DNA from: UBA1447 sp964568955
GTDB lineage: Bacteria; Bacillota; Clostridia; Oscillospirales; Acutalibacteraceae
NCBI GenBank assembly: GCA_964568955.1
Contig: CAZMSM010000050.1
Span: 1-15,335 of the forward strand
DNA length: 15,335 nucleotides
Reading direction: 5' to 3'
The notes below the pieces were generated by a model. The model had not been told where the DNA came from. It ran no database searches and worked only from the letters and a program-made list of their open reading frames with translations. Shown here piece after piece: positions 8,516 to 14,804 of this stretch; position 1 is the stretch's first letter, and each line of letters begins with the position of its first letter. Made by a program: the position numbers and the translations under genes.

Positions 8516-9185
8516 TAAAGAACAGCCTTTTGAATTTAGCCTGCTCTATGTGATTGTGGACTGCGGCAAAGGTAGTAAAGTGCTCCAAACAGCAAGGCAC
8601 TGCGGCATTACAGGGGGCACGGTTTTCCTTGCCCGCGGTACTGCCCACAGTCATTTTTGGGAGTATCTGGGGCTAGCCGATTCCCGAAAAGAAATTGTCT
8701 TTATGGCCGGCGAAAAGCAGACCGCAAGAAAGGCCGCGCAGAGCCTGACCAAAGAGCTCAAGCTCAACAAACCCAACCACGGGATTGTGTTCACGTTGCC
8801 GGTGTGCAATATAACGGGCGCACACACATTGGTGTGCGAAAATCTTGATCTTTATAACGAGGCAGGGGGCGAAAACAAGACGATGTATAAAATTATTACG
8901 GTAGTTGTGGAAAAAGGTCGTTCGGAAGAGGTTATCGACGCCGCGGCAGAAGCCGGAGCCAAAGGCGGGACCATTATCAACGCCAGGGGCGCCGGTGAGC
9001 ATGAGACGGAAAAAGTATTTTTAATGGATATTGAGCCGGAGAAAGAAATTGTAATCATCATCGTCAAAACACAAGCGGCGCGCGCGATTATCGATTCAAT
9101 CAATCAAAAGCTCGACTTAAACGAACCGGGCAAAGGCATTTTATTTGTGCAGAACATTGATGAAATACACGGCGTTGCGGAATAA
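8508..9185 (+). CDS. Tandem P-II-like regulatory protein, partner of the DUF1538 protein
   Basis: ATG 8508 lies within the end of the DUF1538 gene, with AGGAGAG (8489-8495) 12 nt upstream; earlier in-frame codons shadow that gene. The 225-residue product contains two P-II/GlnB-like ferredoxin folds, about residues 9-104 and 127-221. Each has a strand, a helix, a long T-loop after G-GT (GGTVFLARGTAHS, GGTIINARGAGEH), a strand such as KEIVF/KEIVII, a second helix, and a B-loop-like segment LNKPNHGIVF or LNEPGKGILF. Canonical P-II proteins are single-domain trimers that sense nucleotides and 2-oxoglutarate and gate transporters or enzymes. Neither half shows the uridylylated Tyr of GlnB, so it belongs to the P-II-like group. 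Two fused domains may bind different ligands or form a pseudo-hexameric ring. It probably regulates the DUF1538 membrane protein; the ligand is unknown. Confidence 0.83.
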   Translation: MDDKEQPFEFSLLYVIVDCGKGSKVLQTARHCGITGGTVFLARGTAHSHFWEYLGLADSRKEIVFMAGEKQTARKAAQSLTKELKLNKPNHGIVFTLPVCNITGAHTLVCENLDLYNEAGGENKTMYKIITVVVEKGRSEEVIDAAAEAGAKGGTIINARGAGEHETEKVFLMDIEPEKEIVIIIVKTQAARAIIDSINQKLDLNEPGKGILFVQNIDEIHGVAE

Positions 9186-9233
9186 GGCCCCTCTTGGTCG
9201 AAATGCGTTTAAAAAACTCAAATATCTGTGATT

Positions 9234-9262
9234 TTTACTTTAATAAAATCAACGTTTATGAT
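9234..9262 (+). promoter_or_regulatory. Probable promoter of the LarA-like gene
   Basis: TTTACT (9234-9239) and TATGAT (9257-9262) are 17 bp apart. Transcription would start near 9269 and give a leader of about 150 nt. A perfect TATAAT at 9335-9340 could be a second -10 box, but it has no fitting -35. Confidence 0.4.
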
Positions 9263-9277
9263 AAGCTGTAAGAGGCA

Positions 9278-9413
9278 AAAGACACTTACGGGCAACACGG
9301 AGACTTGCGCCCGTTTGATGGCGTGAGTCTTTATTATAATTGATTCCAATAAATTTACCGCAGTTCTGCTGTAGTTATGCTGCGGCTTCGCAGTGACGCC
9401 TGCGGTGTGGAGG
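9278..9413 (+). promoter_or_regulatory. Long structured leader upstream of the LarA-like gene (possible riboswitch or attenuator)
   Basis: Two structured parts are visible. First, AAAGAC (9278-9283) pairs with GTCTTT (9327-9332) and encloses ACGGGC (9288-9293) paired with GCCCGT (9309-9314). Second, four alternating complementary segments occur: CCGCAG (9358-9363), CTGCGG (9380-9385), CGCAG (9389-9393) and CTGCGG (9400-9405). The last lies just before the TGGAGG Shine-Dalgarno (9408-9413). Segments 1:2 with 3:4, or 2:3 alone, are mutually exclusive folds. No known riboswitch consensus was recognised, and a chance or repeat-derived structure is possible. Confidence 0.4.
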
Positions 9414-9418
9414 TTAAC

Positions 9419-10675
9419 ATGGTTATTAAAAGTGAGACCGGTATGGACAAACGAACGCTTAAAAAAGCGCTGGAAGAGTCCTTGCTCGGCAAAAATTTAA
9501 AGAAGGTGCTGCTTGTGCCACCGGACTACACACGCATGTATTCCGGCGCAGGGACAATCACCGCTATTTATTACGATTTGCTCAAAGACAGTTGCGAGGT
9601 GGACATCCTCCCCGCACTTGGCACGCATGAGGCCATGACGAAAGCGGAATGCCTGGCGTTTTTCGGCGAAGGGATCCCGTTTGAAAAATTTATTGTCCAC
9701 AACTGGAAGACGGATGTGACAAAGCTCGGTGAGGTGCCGGCGGAATTTGTAAACAAGGTTTCCGAAGGGCTTGTCAACAGTAAAATCGATGTGGAAGTCA
9801 ACCGCCTTATTATGGATAAAAGTTACGATTTGATTATCTCCATCGGTCAAGTGGTCCCGCATGAGGTTGTGGGCATGGCAAACTACTCTAAAAATATATT
9901 TGTCGGTTGCGGCGGCAGCAGCATGATTAACAGCTCCCACATGCTCGGCGCTTTTTACGGCATGGAGCGTTTGATGGGCAAAGATTTTTCGCCCGTGCGC
10001 CTCGTATTCGATTACGCCCAGGAAAAGTTTTTAGCAGACGTGCCGCTGATGTATGTGCTCACCGTCACTACCAACCAAGGGGACGACACCTTTATCCATG
10101 GCCTATATATCGGTCATCAAAGAGAACTGTTTGAACAAGCAGTTGCGATGAGCCAGGCGAAAAACCTGACCTGTGTGGGGCCGCCGCTCAAAAAAGTGAT
10201 TGTATATTTGGACGAGCGGGAGTTTAAAAGCATGTGGCTTGGCAACAAAGCCATTTACAGAACACGCATGGCCATGGCACAAGACGGCGAGTTGATTATT
10301 TTAGCCCCCGGTGTGAGTAAGTTTGGTGAGGATAAGGAAAACGATCGGCTCATCCGCAAATACGGTTATGTCGGGCGCCTCAAAGTGTTGGAACTGGTGA
10401 AGGAAAACAAGGATTTGCAGGAAAACCTTTCCGTCGCAGCCCACCTCATCCATGGTTCTTCCGACGGCCGCTTCAACATTACCTACTGTACCGAAAAGCT
10501 TACAGAACAAGAGGTGACGGATGCCTCTTTCGGCTACATGCCATACTGTAAAGCTACTGAGCTTTACAACCCTAAAAAGCTAAAAGACGGCTTTAACACG
10601 CTGGAAAACGGGGAAGATATTTTTTATATCAGTAATCCGGCCTTGGGCTTGTGGACTTGCCGGACGATGGAGTGA
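9419..10675 (+). CDS. LarA-family (nickel-pincer) 2-hydroxyacid racemase/epimerase homologue
   Basis: ATG 9419 has TGGAGG (9408-9413) 5 nt upstream. The 418-residue length is typical of LarA. The N-terminal DUF2088 domain shows PPDYTR (34-39), where LarA has its Asp/Arg motif, and ALGTHEAMT (66-74) with His70. VVPHEVVGMANYSKNIF contains His148 and Lys158, and NSSHMLG contains His174. The spacing of these last three, 10 and 16 residues, equals that of His174, Lys184 and His200 in Lactobacillus plantarum LarA, where the lysine carries the pyridinium-type nickel pincer cofactor. The cofactor-dependent chemistry therefore looks intact. The cofactor genes larB, larC and larE are not in the window. 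LarA homologues include lactate, malate and aldonate racemases or epimerases. The downstream gnd and sugar kinase make a sugar-acid substrate plausible, but it is unproven. Confidence 0.8.
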   Translation: MVIKSETGMDKRTLKKALEESLLGKNLKKVLLVPPDYTRMYSGAGTITAIYYDLLKDSCEVDILPALGTHEAMTKAECLAFFGEGIPFEKFIVHNWKTDVTKLGEVPAEFVNKVSEGLVNSKIDVEVNRLIMDKSYDLIISIGQVVPHEVVGMANYSKNIFVGCGGSSMINSSHMLGAFYGMERLMGKDFSPVRLVFDYAQEKFLADVPLMYVLTVTTNQGDDTFIHGLYIGHQRELFEQAVAMSQAKNLTCVGPPLKKVIVYLDEREFKSMWLGNKAIYRTRMAMAQDGELIILAPGVSKFGEDKENDRLIRKYGYVGRLKVLELVKENKDLQENLSVAAHLIHGSSDGRFNITYCTEKLTEQEVTDASFGYMPYCKATELYNPKKLKDGFNTLENGEDIFYISNPALGLWTCRTME

Positions 10676-10683
10676 TTTTCGTG

Positions 10684-10707
10684 GTAGGGGCGACCATTGG
10701 TCGCCCG
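10684..10707 (+). repeat. Dispersed GTAGGG-type palindromic repeat, copy 1
   Basis: After GTAGG, the arms GGGCGACCA (10688-10696) and TGGTCGCCC (10698-10706) are perfectly complementary around one base. The copy begins 8 bases after the LarA-like stop. It is followed by an A/G-rich stretch with a degenerate 11-12-base unit (GAAAAGCAATGG, AGAAGCGATGG, GAGAACGA) up to about 10744. Related copies occur at 13094 and 13177. Confidence 0.7.
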
Positions 10708-10749
10708 AAAAGCAATGGAGAAGCGATGGGAGAACGAACGAGGATTTAT

Positions 10750-11604
10750 ATGAAAAACACCAATCAATACATCGACCTACATACCCACTCCGTCATGTCC
10801 GACGGCTCCATGACGCCCGCTGAGGTGGTGCGCCACGCGAAAGCGCAGGGGCTTGCCGCCATTGCCTTGACCGACCATGACAGCATCGATGGTGTGCGTG
10901 AAGCTATGGAGGAAGGCGAAAAAATCGGGATAGAAGTTGTCCCCGCGGTTGAGCTTTCTGCCGTAACCGATACGGAGCTCCATATTCTCGGCTATTATAT
11001 TGATATTGAAAACCAATTTTTCCTTTCGCAAATCGAGCGGGCCTTGGTGGTGCGCCGGCAAAGAACTCTTGCGACTTGTGAAAACCTTATCAAACTGGGT
11101 TTTGATGTTACCGTGGAAGAAGCCATGGCCATTGCCCCCGCGGGCATTGTAGGCAGGGCCCACTTTGCGCGGTTGCTTGCAAACAAGGGTTACACAAGTT
11201 CCGTGAAAGAGGCGTTTGAACTGTACCTCAACTACGGCAAACCCGCCTATTCCAACACCCAGTGCTTAACGGCCTTTGAATGTGTTGAGATGATTAAAAA
11301 AGCAGGCGGCGCCTCTTTTGTCGCCCACTTGCATTTGACAAAAATGGACGATGCCGCTTTGCAAACGTTCTTGCAAGAGCTTATCGGTTACGGCCTGGAC
11401 GGCATCGAGGGTTATTACACGGATTACACACCCGAGTTACAGGCTAAATACCAAGCGTTGGCGAAAAAGCTCAACTTAGGCATAAGCGGCGGCACGGATT
11501 TTCACGGTGGGATGAAGCCTCATATTGAAATCGGCACGGGTCTTGGCAATTTAAAAATACCCTACAGCGTGCTTGCAAACATGAGGGCGCGGCTGAACAA
11601 ATAA
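10750..11604 (+). CDS. PHP-domain metal-dependent phosphoesterase (TrpH/YciV type)
   Basis: ATG 10750 has GAGGA (10740-10744) 5 nt upstream. The frame is open to 10651, but that extension only translates the palindromic repeat (VGATIGRPK) and should not be annotated. The 284-residue product has all PHP metal-site motifs: DLHTHS (His11, His13) with Asp18, TDHDS (Asp42, His43), VELS (Glu68), LHILGYY (His78), GRAHFA (His138), VAHLHL (His193) and GGTDFHG (Asp250, His252). This matches the trinuclear-metal phosphoesterases that include E. coli YciV/RNase AM, which acts on nucleoside 3',5'-bisphosphates and short RNA 5' ends. The exact substrate here is inferred. It probably acts in the cytoplasm and may be cotranscribed with gnd, 41 bases downstream. 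Confidence 0.85.
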   Translation: MKNTNQYIDLHTHSVMSDGSMTPAEVVRHAKAQGLAAIALTDHDSIDGVREAMEEGEKIGIEVVPAVELSAVTDTELHILGYYIDIENQFFLSQIERALVVRRQRTLATCENLIKLGFDVTVEEAMAIAPAGIVGRAHFARLLANKGYTSSVKEAFELYLNYGKPAYSNTQCLTAFECVEMIKKAGGASFVAHLHLTKMDDAALQTFLQELIGYGLDGIEGYYTDYTPELQAKYQALAKKLNLGISGGTDFHGGMKPHIEIGTGLGNLKIPYSVLANMRARLNK

Positions 11605-11645
11605 TGCATCAAATTATTTTTAAACAATGAGAGGAAGATTCTACA

Positions 11646-13097
11646 ATGAAAAAATCGGATATCGGGCTGATTGGCCTTGCGGTGATGGGCGAAAACCTTG
11701 TGATGAACATGGAGAGCAAGGGCTTTACCGTTAGCGTTTACAACAGAACCGGGCAAAAGGTCACGGATTTTTTGCAGGGCCGAGCAAAAGGCAAAAACAT
11801 CACCGGCACCTATTCCCTGCCGGAGCTTGTCGAGAGTTTGGAAAAACCCCGCAAGGTGATGCTGATGATCAAAGCCGGCGACGCGGTGGACAAAACCATT
11901 GACGCGTTGATCCCTCTTTTGGAGCAGGGCGATATTATCATCGACGGTGGCAACTCCCACTTTCCGGATACGACCCGCCGCACCGCCTATGTGGAAAGCA
12001 AAGGTCTGCTGTATGTCGGCACCGGCGTTTCCGGCGGAGAAGAGGGCGCGCTCAAGGGCCCGAGCATGATGCCCGGTGGGTCCAATAAAGCATGGCCGTG
12101 GGTCAAGCCGATTTTTCAAGCGATTTGTGCCAAGGTGGACGACGGCACCCCTTGTTGTGATTGGGTGGGTGAAAACGGTGCCGGTCATTTTGTCAAAATG
12201 GTGCACAACGGCATTGAGTACGGCGATATGCAGCTTATCTGCGAAGCCTACCAGCTCATGCGTGACCTTTTGGGCATGACAGCGGATGAGATGCACGAAG
12301 TTTTTGCCCGGTGGAATGAAGAAGAGCTGGACAGCTATTTAATCGAAATCACGCGGGATATTTTGGCCTATAAAGACACGGACGGCACCGCGATTGTGGA
12401 TAAAATTCTGGACACCGCCGGGCAAAAAGGTACCGGCAAATGGACGGCCATCACGGCACTTGACGAAGGCATTCCGCTCACGCTCATTGGCGAAGCGGTG
12501 TTTTCCCGCTGCCTGAGCGCTATTAAGGAAGAGCGAGTGGCCGCGTCCAAAGTGCTCGACGGACCGACACCGGTTTTTGAAGGCGACAAGGCGCAATTTA
12601 TTACGGATATCAAAAACGCATTGTATGCCGCCAAGGTTATATCTTACGCACAAGGCTATTCCCTCTTGCGCGCCGCCGCCCAAACGTACGATTGGAACTT
12701 GAATTACGGCGGCATCGCCTTGATGTGGCGCGGTGGCTGTATTATCCGCAGTGTCTTCCTTGGCAAAATAAAGGACGCCTTTGACGCAAACGCTGACATC
12801 ACCAACCTCTTGCTGGACCCGTATTTTAAAGCGATTATGGACAGGGCACAGCAGGGCTGGCGCAGGGTTTGTGGGGCGGCTTTAACAAACGGCATCCCCA
12901 TCCCTGCCATGACGAGTGCCCTTTGCTATTACGACGGTTACCGCTGCGAAAAACTCCCCGCCAACCTCTTGCAAGCCCAGCGTGACTACTTCGGCGCCCA
13001 CACCTATGAGCGCACGGACGCCCCCCGCGGTCAATTTTTCCACACCAACTGGACAGGCGAAGGCGGGGACACCGCCGCGACGCAGTATGATGTGTAG
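11646..13097 (+). CDS. gnd: 6-phosphogluconate dehydrogenase, decarboxylating
   Basis: ATG 11646 has GAGGAAG (11631-11637) 8 nt upstream. The product, 483 residues, is the normal long form. It oxidatively decarboxylates 6-phosphogluconate to ribulose 5-phosphate with NADP+ in the oxidative pentose phosphate pathway. Visible motifs are the Rossmann loop GLAVMGENL (10-18), the NADP-type VYNRT (31-35), IIDGGNSHFPDT (98-109), the substrate loop VSGGEEGA (128-135), and the catalytic stretch HFVKMVHNGIEYGD, with Lys184, His187, Asn188 and Glu191. The C-terminal tail around AHTYERTD and FHTNW completes the substrate site of the partner subunit. No glucose-6-phosphate dehydrogenase gene is next to it; gluconate-derived substrate is possible. 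Its TAG stop (13095-13097) lies inside a GTAGGAG palindromic repeat. Confidence 0.96.
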   Translation: MKKSDIGLIGLAVMGENLVMNMESKGFTVSVYNRTGQKVTDFLQGRAKGKNITGTYSLPELVESLEKPRKVMLMIKAGDAVDKTIDALIPLLEQGDIIIDGGNSHFPDTTRRTAYVESKGLLYVGTGVSGGEEGALKGPSMMPGGSNKAWPWVKPIFQAICAKVDDGTPCCDWVGENGAGHFVKMVHNGIEYGDMQLICEAYQLMRDLLGMTADEMHEVFARWNEEELDSYLIEITRDILAYKDTDGTAIVDKILDTAGQKGTGKWTAITALDEGIPLTLIGEAVFSRCLSAIKEERVAASKVLDGPTPVFEGDKAQFITDIKNALYAAKVISYAQGYSLLRAAAQTYDWNLNYGGIALMWRGGCIIRSVFLGKIKDAFDANADITNLLLDPYFKAIMDRAQQGWRRVCGAALTNGIPIPAMTSALCYYDGYRCEKLPANLLQAQRDYFGAHTYERTDAPRGQFFHTNWTGEGGDTAATQYDV

Positions 13098-13117
13098 GAG
13101 CGAACTGTGTTCGCCCG
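13094..13117 (+). repeat. GTAGGG-type palindromic repeat, copy 2, containing the gnd stop codon
   Basis: GAGCGAAC (13098-13105) pairs with GTTCGCCC (13109-13116) with one mismatch and a TGT loop. The leading GTAGG supplies the TAG stop of gnd. It continues into four degenerate 11-12-base A/G-rich units up to about 13164, of which the last two are the most alike (GAAACGATTG, GAGAACGATTG). Confidence 0.65.
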
Positions 13118-13162
13118 AGAAGCGATAGAGAAGCAATGAAGAAACGATTGGAGAACGATTGG

Positions 13163-13203
13163 AGTCCGGTCGGACTGTAGGGAACGACCCCTGTGTCGTT
13201 CCG
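13163..13203 (+). repeat. GTAGGG-type palindromic repeat, copy 3, with an abutting small palindrome
   Basis: GGAACGAC (13181-13188) pairs perfectly with GTCGTTCC (13195-13202) around a 6-base loop, following GTA at 13177. Directly before it, AGTCCG (13163-13168) pairs with CGGACT (13171-13176). The arm sequence differs from copies 1 and 2, but the GTAGG lead and closing CCG are kept. This suggests a family whose arms covary. Confidence 0.6.
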
Positions 13204-13246
13204 ACGCGACTCACCAATTGTTCACCAAAACAGAGGAGAATAAATC

Positions 13247-14017
13247 ATGAAAAACATCAAACAAGACTGTATGTGGGCAATGGTTGTTCCAACGAGCATG
13301 GGGGTGCGCATCTGCCCGCCCGACGGCCAACCTGTGCAAGCGAGCGACAACTTTTTTATGCAAGCCACCAGTGCGGAAACCAATGTGGCAAGCATTTCCT
13401 CCTACCTCGGTTTACCGGTGAAAGTTTTAACCACTTTCGTTAAGGGTAGCCCCATTGCGCAGTTCATCAAAAGCAACCTCCGCTCAAGGGGTATGGCCTT
13501 TGAGGGCAAGGAAGTCCCGCAGGGCGGTCCCTGGGGCTACCGTCACCAGTTNNNNNNNNNNNNNNNNNNNNNNNNNNNNNNNNNNNNNNNNNNNNNNNNN
13601 NNNNNNNNNNNNNNNNNNNNNNNNNNNNNNNNNNNNNNNNNNNNNNNNNNNGATGGCTTTAAGGGCATGATTACCGCTGCAAAAGCGGCCTTCCCCAATG
13701 TATCGGTCTTTGCGAACACCCTGCGTGAGGTTGTGAGTGTCAACACCCACCTGTGGGGAGCCATTATGCTTGAAGGCGACAAGTGGCACGTGGTAGAACC
13801 CAGGGAAATCCACATCCTTGACCGCATCGGCGGCGGGGACGGCTTTGTCGGCGGCCTGCTTTACAGCATCCTAAAAGGGTGGGACAGCGAAAAGTGGATC
13901 CAATTCGCCTGGGCCACGGGTGCGCTCGCAACCACCTTTTTGACCGACTACGCCCAACCCGCGGATGAGGAGCAGGTTTGGAGCGTGTGGGAAGGCAACG
14001 CAAGAGTGAAAAGGTAA
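13247..14017 (+). CDS. PfkB-family sugar kinase, KDG-kinase-like (interrupted by an assembly gap)
   Basis: ATG 13247 has AGAGGAGA (13232-13239) 7 nt upstream. About 101 residues precede the gap and about 121 follow it. The second half carries the PfkB signature LDRIGGGDGFVGGLLY, in which the Asp of GGGDGF is the catalytic base, as well as TLREVVSVN and the C-terminal GNARVKR, all like 2-keto-3-deoxygluconate kinases. The first half has PTSMGVRICPPDGQPV and ATSAETNVASISSYLGLPV. The di-glycine usual before the NVA motif is replaced, so this may be a distinct subfamily. Full-length relatives have roughly 340 residues, so about 110 are probably missing. Both halves are in one frame across the 100 N, which may be chance. 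Next to gnd, a role in keto-deoxy-sugar-acid phosphorylation is likely but not certain. Confidence 0.8.
   Translation: MKNIKQDCMWAMVVPTSMGVRICPPDGQPVQASDNFFMQATSAETNVASISSYLGLPVKVLTTFVKGSPIAQFIKSNLRSRGMAFEGKEVPQGGPWGYRHQXXXXXXXXXXXXXXXXXXXXXXXXXXXXXXXXXXDGFKGMITAAKAAFPNVSVFANTLREVVSVNTHLWGAIMLEGDKWHVVEPREIHILDRIGGGDGFVGGLLYSILKGWDSEKWIQFAWATGALATTFLTDYAQPADEEQVWSVWEGNARVKR
13552..13651. other. Assembly gap of 100 N inside the sugar kinase gene
   Basis: Exactly 100 N is the usual placeholder for a gap of unknown size. Comparison with typical kinase length suggests the true missing sequence is nearer 330-380 bases. Confidence 0.97.
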
Positions 14018-14036
14018 AAAAGTGCATCGATAAATT

Positions 14037-14076
14037 AAGAAGGCCGTCAATCGCAGTGCGATTGACAGCCTTCTTT
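14037..14076. terminator. Bidirectional terminator between the kinase and the toxin gene
   Basis: AAGAAGGC (14037-14044) and GTCAATCGC (14046-14054) pair with GCGATTGAC (14058-14066) and GCCTTCTT (14068-14075). This gives 17 base pairs with one C-A mismatch and a 3-base loop. Short T-rich ends on both strands and the position between two convergent genes support a bidirectional terminator. Confidence 0.75.
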
Positions 14077-14085
14077 GAAAATTAA
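14068..14085 (+). repeat. 18-nt direct repeat, left copy
   Basis: The sequence GCCTTCTTTGAAAATTAA is identical to 14805-14822. It begins within the terminator's right arm and lies 14 bases beyond the end of the toxin gene. Confidence 0.8.
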
Positions 14086-14099
14086 CTTGCAAATTAAAA

Positions 14100-14405
14100 T
14101 TAGCTTCCCAAGTGCTTTAGGATATCAAACTTGCCGTTGATGATGTTGTGAATCTCTACCGTTTCATCCAAAACAACATAAAACACGAGATAATCCTCAA
14201 CAACCATTTTGCGGTATATCAAATCCGAAACCGCGCAGGGATATTCTTCACACATATTATGCGATGTTTGTAACAAGCTGATGTTGGCGATGATTTTATC
14301 ATATTTTTTAAGGGCAGTACTCGGATAATAGTTTGACAGATAATCAACCAGGGCTGACAAATCTCTTTTAGCCGAGGGCAGCATAGTAATCCTATATTTT
14401 TTCAA
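14100..14405 (-). CDS. RelE/ParE-type toxin
   Basis: The start is TTG at 14405, supported by GAGGGA (14414-14419 on the + strand) 8 nt upstream; a later ATG would lose the first strand. The 101-residue length fits the RelE/ParE toxin fold: YRITMLPSAKRDLSALVDYL (first strand and helix 1), a second helix with KYDKIIANISLL, and then the strands LIYRKMVVEDYLVFYVV and TVEIHNIING. RelE-type members cleave mRNA on the ribosome, while ParE-type members poison gyrase; sequence alone does not decide here. Arg65 lies at a usual active-site region. The start overlaps the antitoxin stop by 14 nt, the typical coupling of these modules. Confidence 0.85.
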   Translation of the reverse strand: MKKYRITMLPSAKRDLSALVDYLSNYYPSTALKKYDKIIANISLLQTSHNMCEEYPCAVSDLIYRKMVVEDYLVFYVVLDETVEIHNIINGKFDILKHLGS

Positions 14406-14664
14406 CCAGCTTTTCCCTCATTTCGGCAGCCGTTTCGAGAAAGTCAAACCGTTGTGGTGTTGATTTCGCTTCAAGAGCGGAATCTTTGAGCTTTGCTGCT
14501 ATAATACTTTCGCTGATGATTGCTTCGTACTTCTCCAGGCTCATCACAACCATATCGCCGTAACCGTTTTTTGTCAGAAAAACAGGCTGGGCACTCTCGT
14601 GAACGGTTTTGGATATATCGGCAAAATTATTCCTTAAGTCAGAAATCGGTCGAATATTTAACAT
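14392..14664 (-). CDS. Phd/YefM-type antitoxin
   Basis: ATG 14664 has AGGAGGT (14671-14677 on the + strand) 6 nt upstream; the open frame extends to 14703, but those codons lie in the leader. The 90-residue product begins MLNIRPISDLRNNFADISKTV, the dimeric DNA-binding start of Phd/YefM proteins. FLTKNGYGDMVVMSLEKYEAI then matches the family core. The charged helical C terminus should wrap the toxin. It neutralises the downstream toxin and normally represses its own promoter. Confidence 0.88.
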   Translation of the reverse strand: MLNIRPISDLRNNFADISKTVHESAQPVFLTKNGYGDMVVMSLEKYEAIISESIIAAKLKDSALEAKSTPQRFDFLETAAEMREKLVEKI

Positions 14665-14693
14665 GGGGGCACCTCCTAAGTTAACGTATCGTA

Positions 14694-14722
14694 ATACTAT
14701 CATAATTGTGTTATCGTGTCAA
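14694..14722 (-). promoter_or_regulatory. Promoter of the toxin-antitoxin operon with candidate operator repeats
   Basis: On the - strand, a consensus TTGACA (14717-14722) and TAGTAT (14694-14699) are 17 bp apart. On the + strand, TATCGT occurs at 14687-14692 and 14712-14717, 25 bp apart, flanking the -10 region. Such spaced repeats would suit antitoxin autorepression. Confidence 0.6.
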
Positions 14723-14804
14723 CGGAAGTAGCCACTTGCCGCTGAATAAAAACTGTATAAACTCGGCAACCGCACAATCGAGATGGGCTACCCCTTCAGC
14801 GCCG

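Noticed and set aside
10651..10749. N-terminal extension of the PHP protein
   Set aside because: It is only a translation of the palindromic repeat and the preceding gene's end; ATG 10750 has its own ribosome binding site.
11562..12296. Minus-strand open frame of 244 codons
   Set aside because: It is antisense to gnd. The His/Ala/Arg-rich composition is a codon-bias shadow.
10684..13203. CRISPR array
   Set aside because: The copies are few, far apart, inverted within themselves and lack regular spacers or cas genes.
13159..13443. Plus-strand open frame of 94 codons
   Set aside because: It runs across repeats and the kinase start in another frame, with no ribosome binding site.
14723..14741. 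Stem CGGAAGT/ACTTGCCG as terminator of the DUF4143 gene
   Set aside because: It has a bulge and no T run on the relevant strand; it lies next to the TA promoter.
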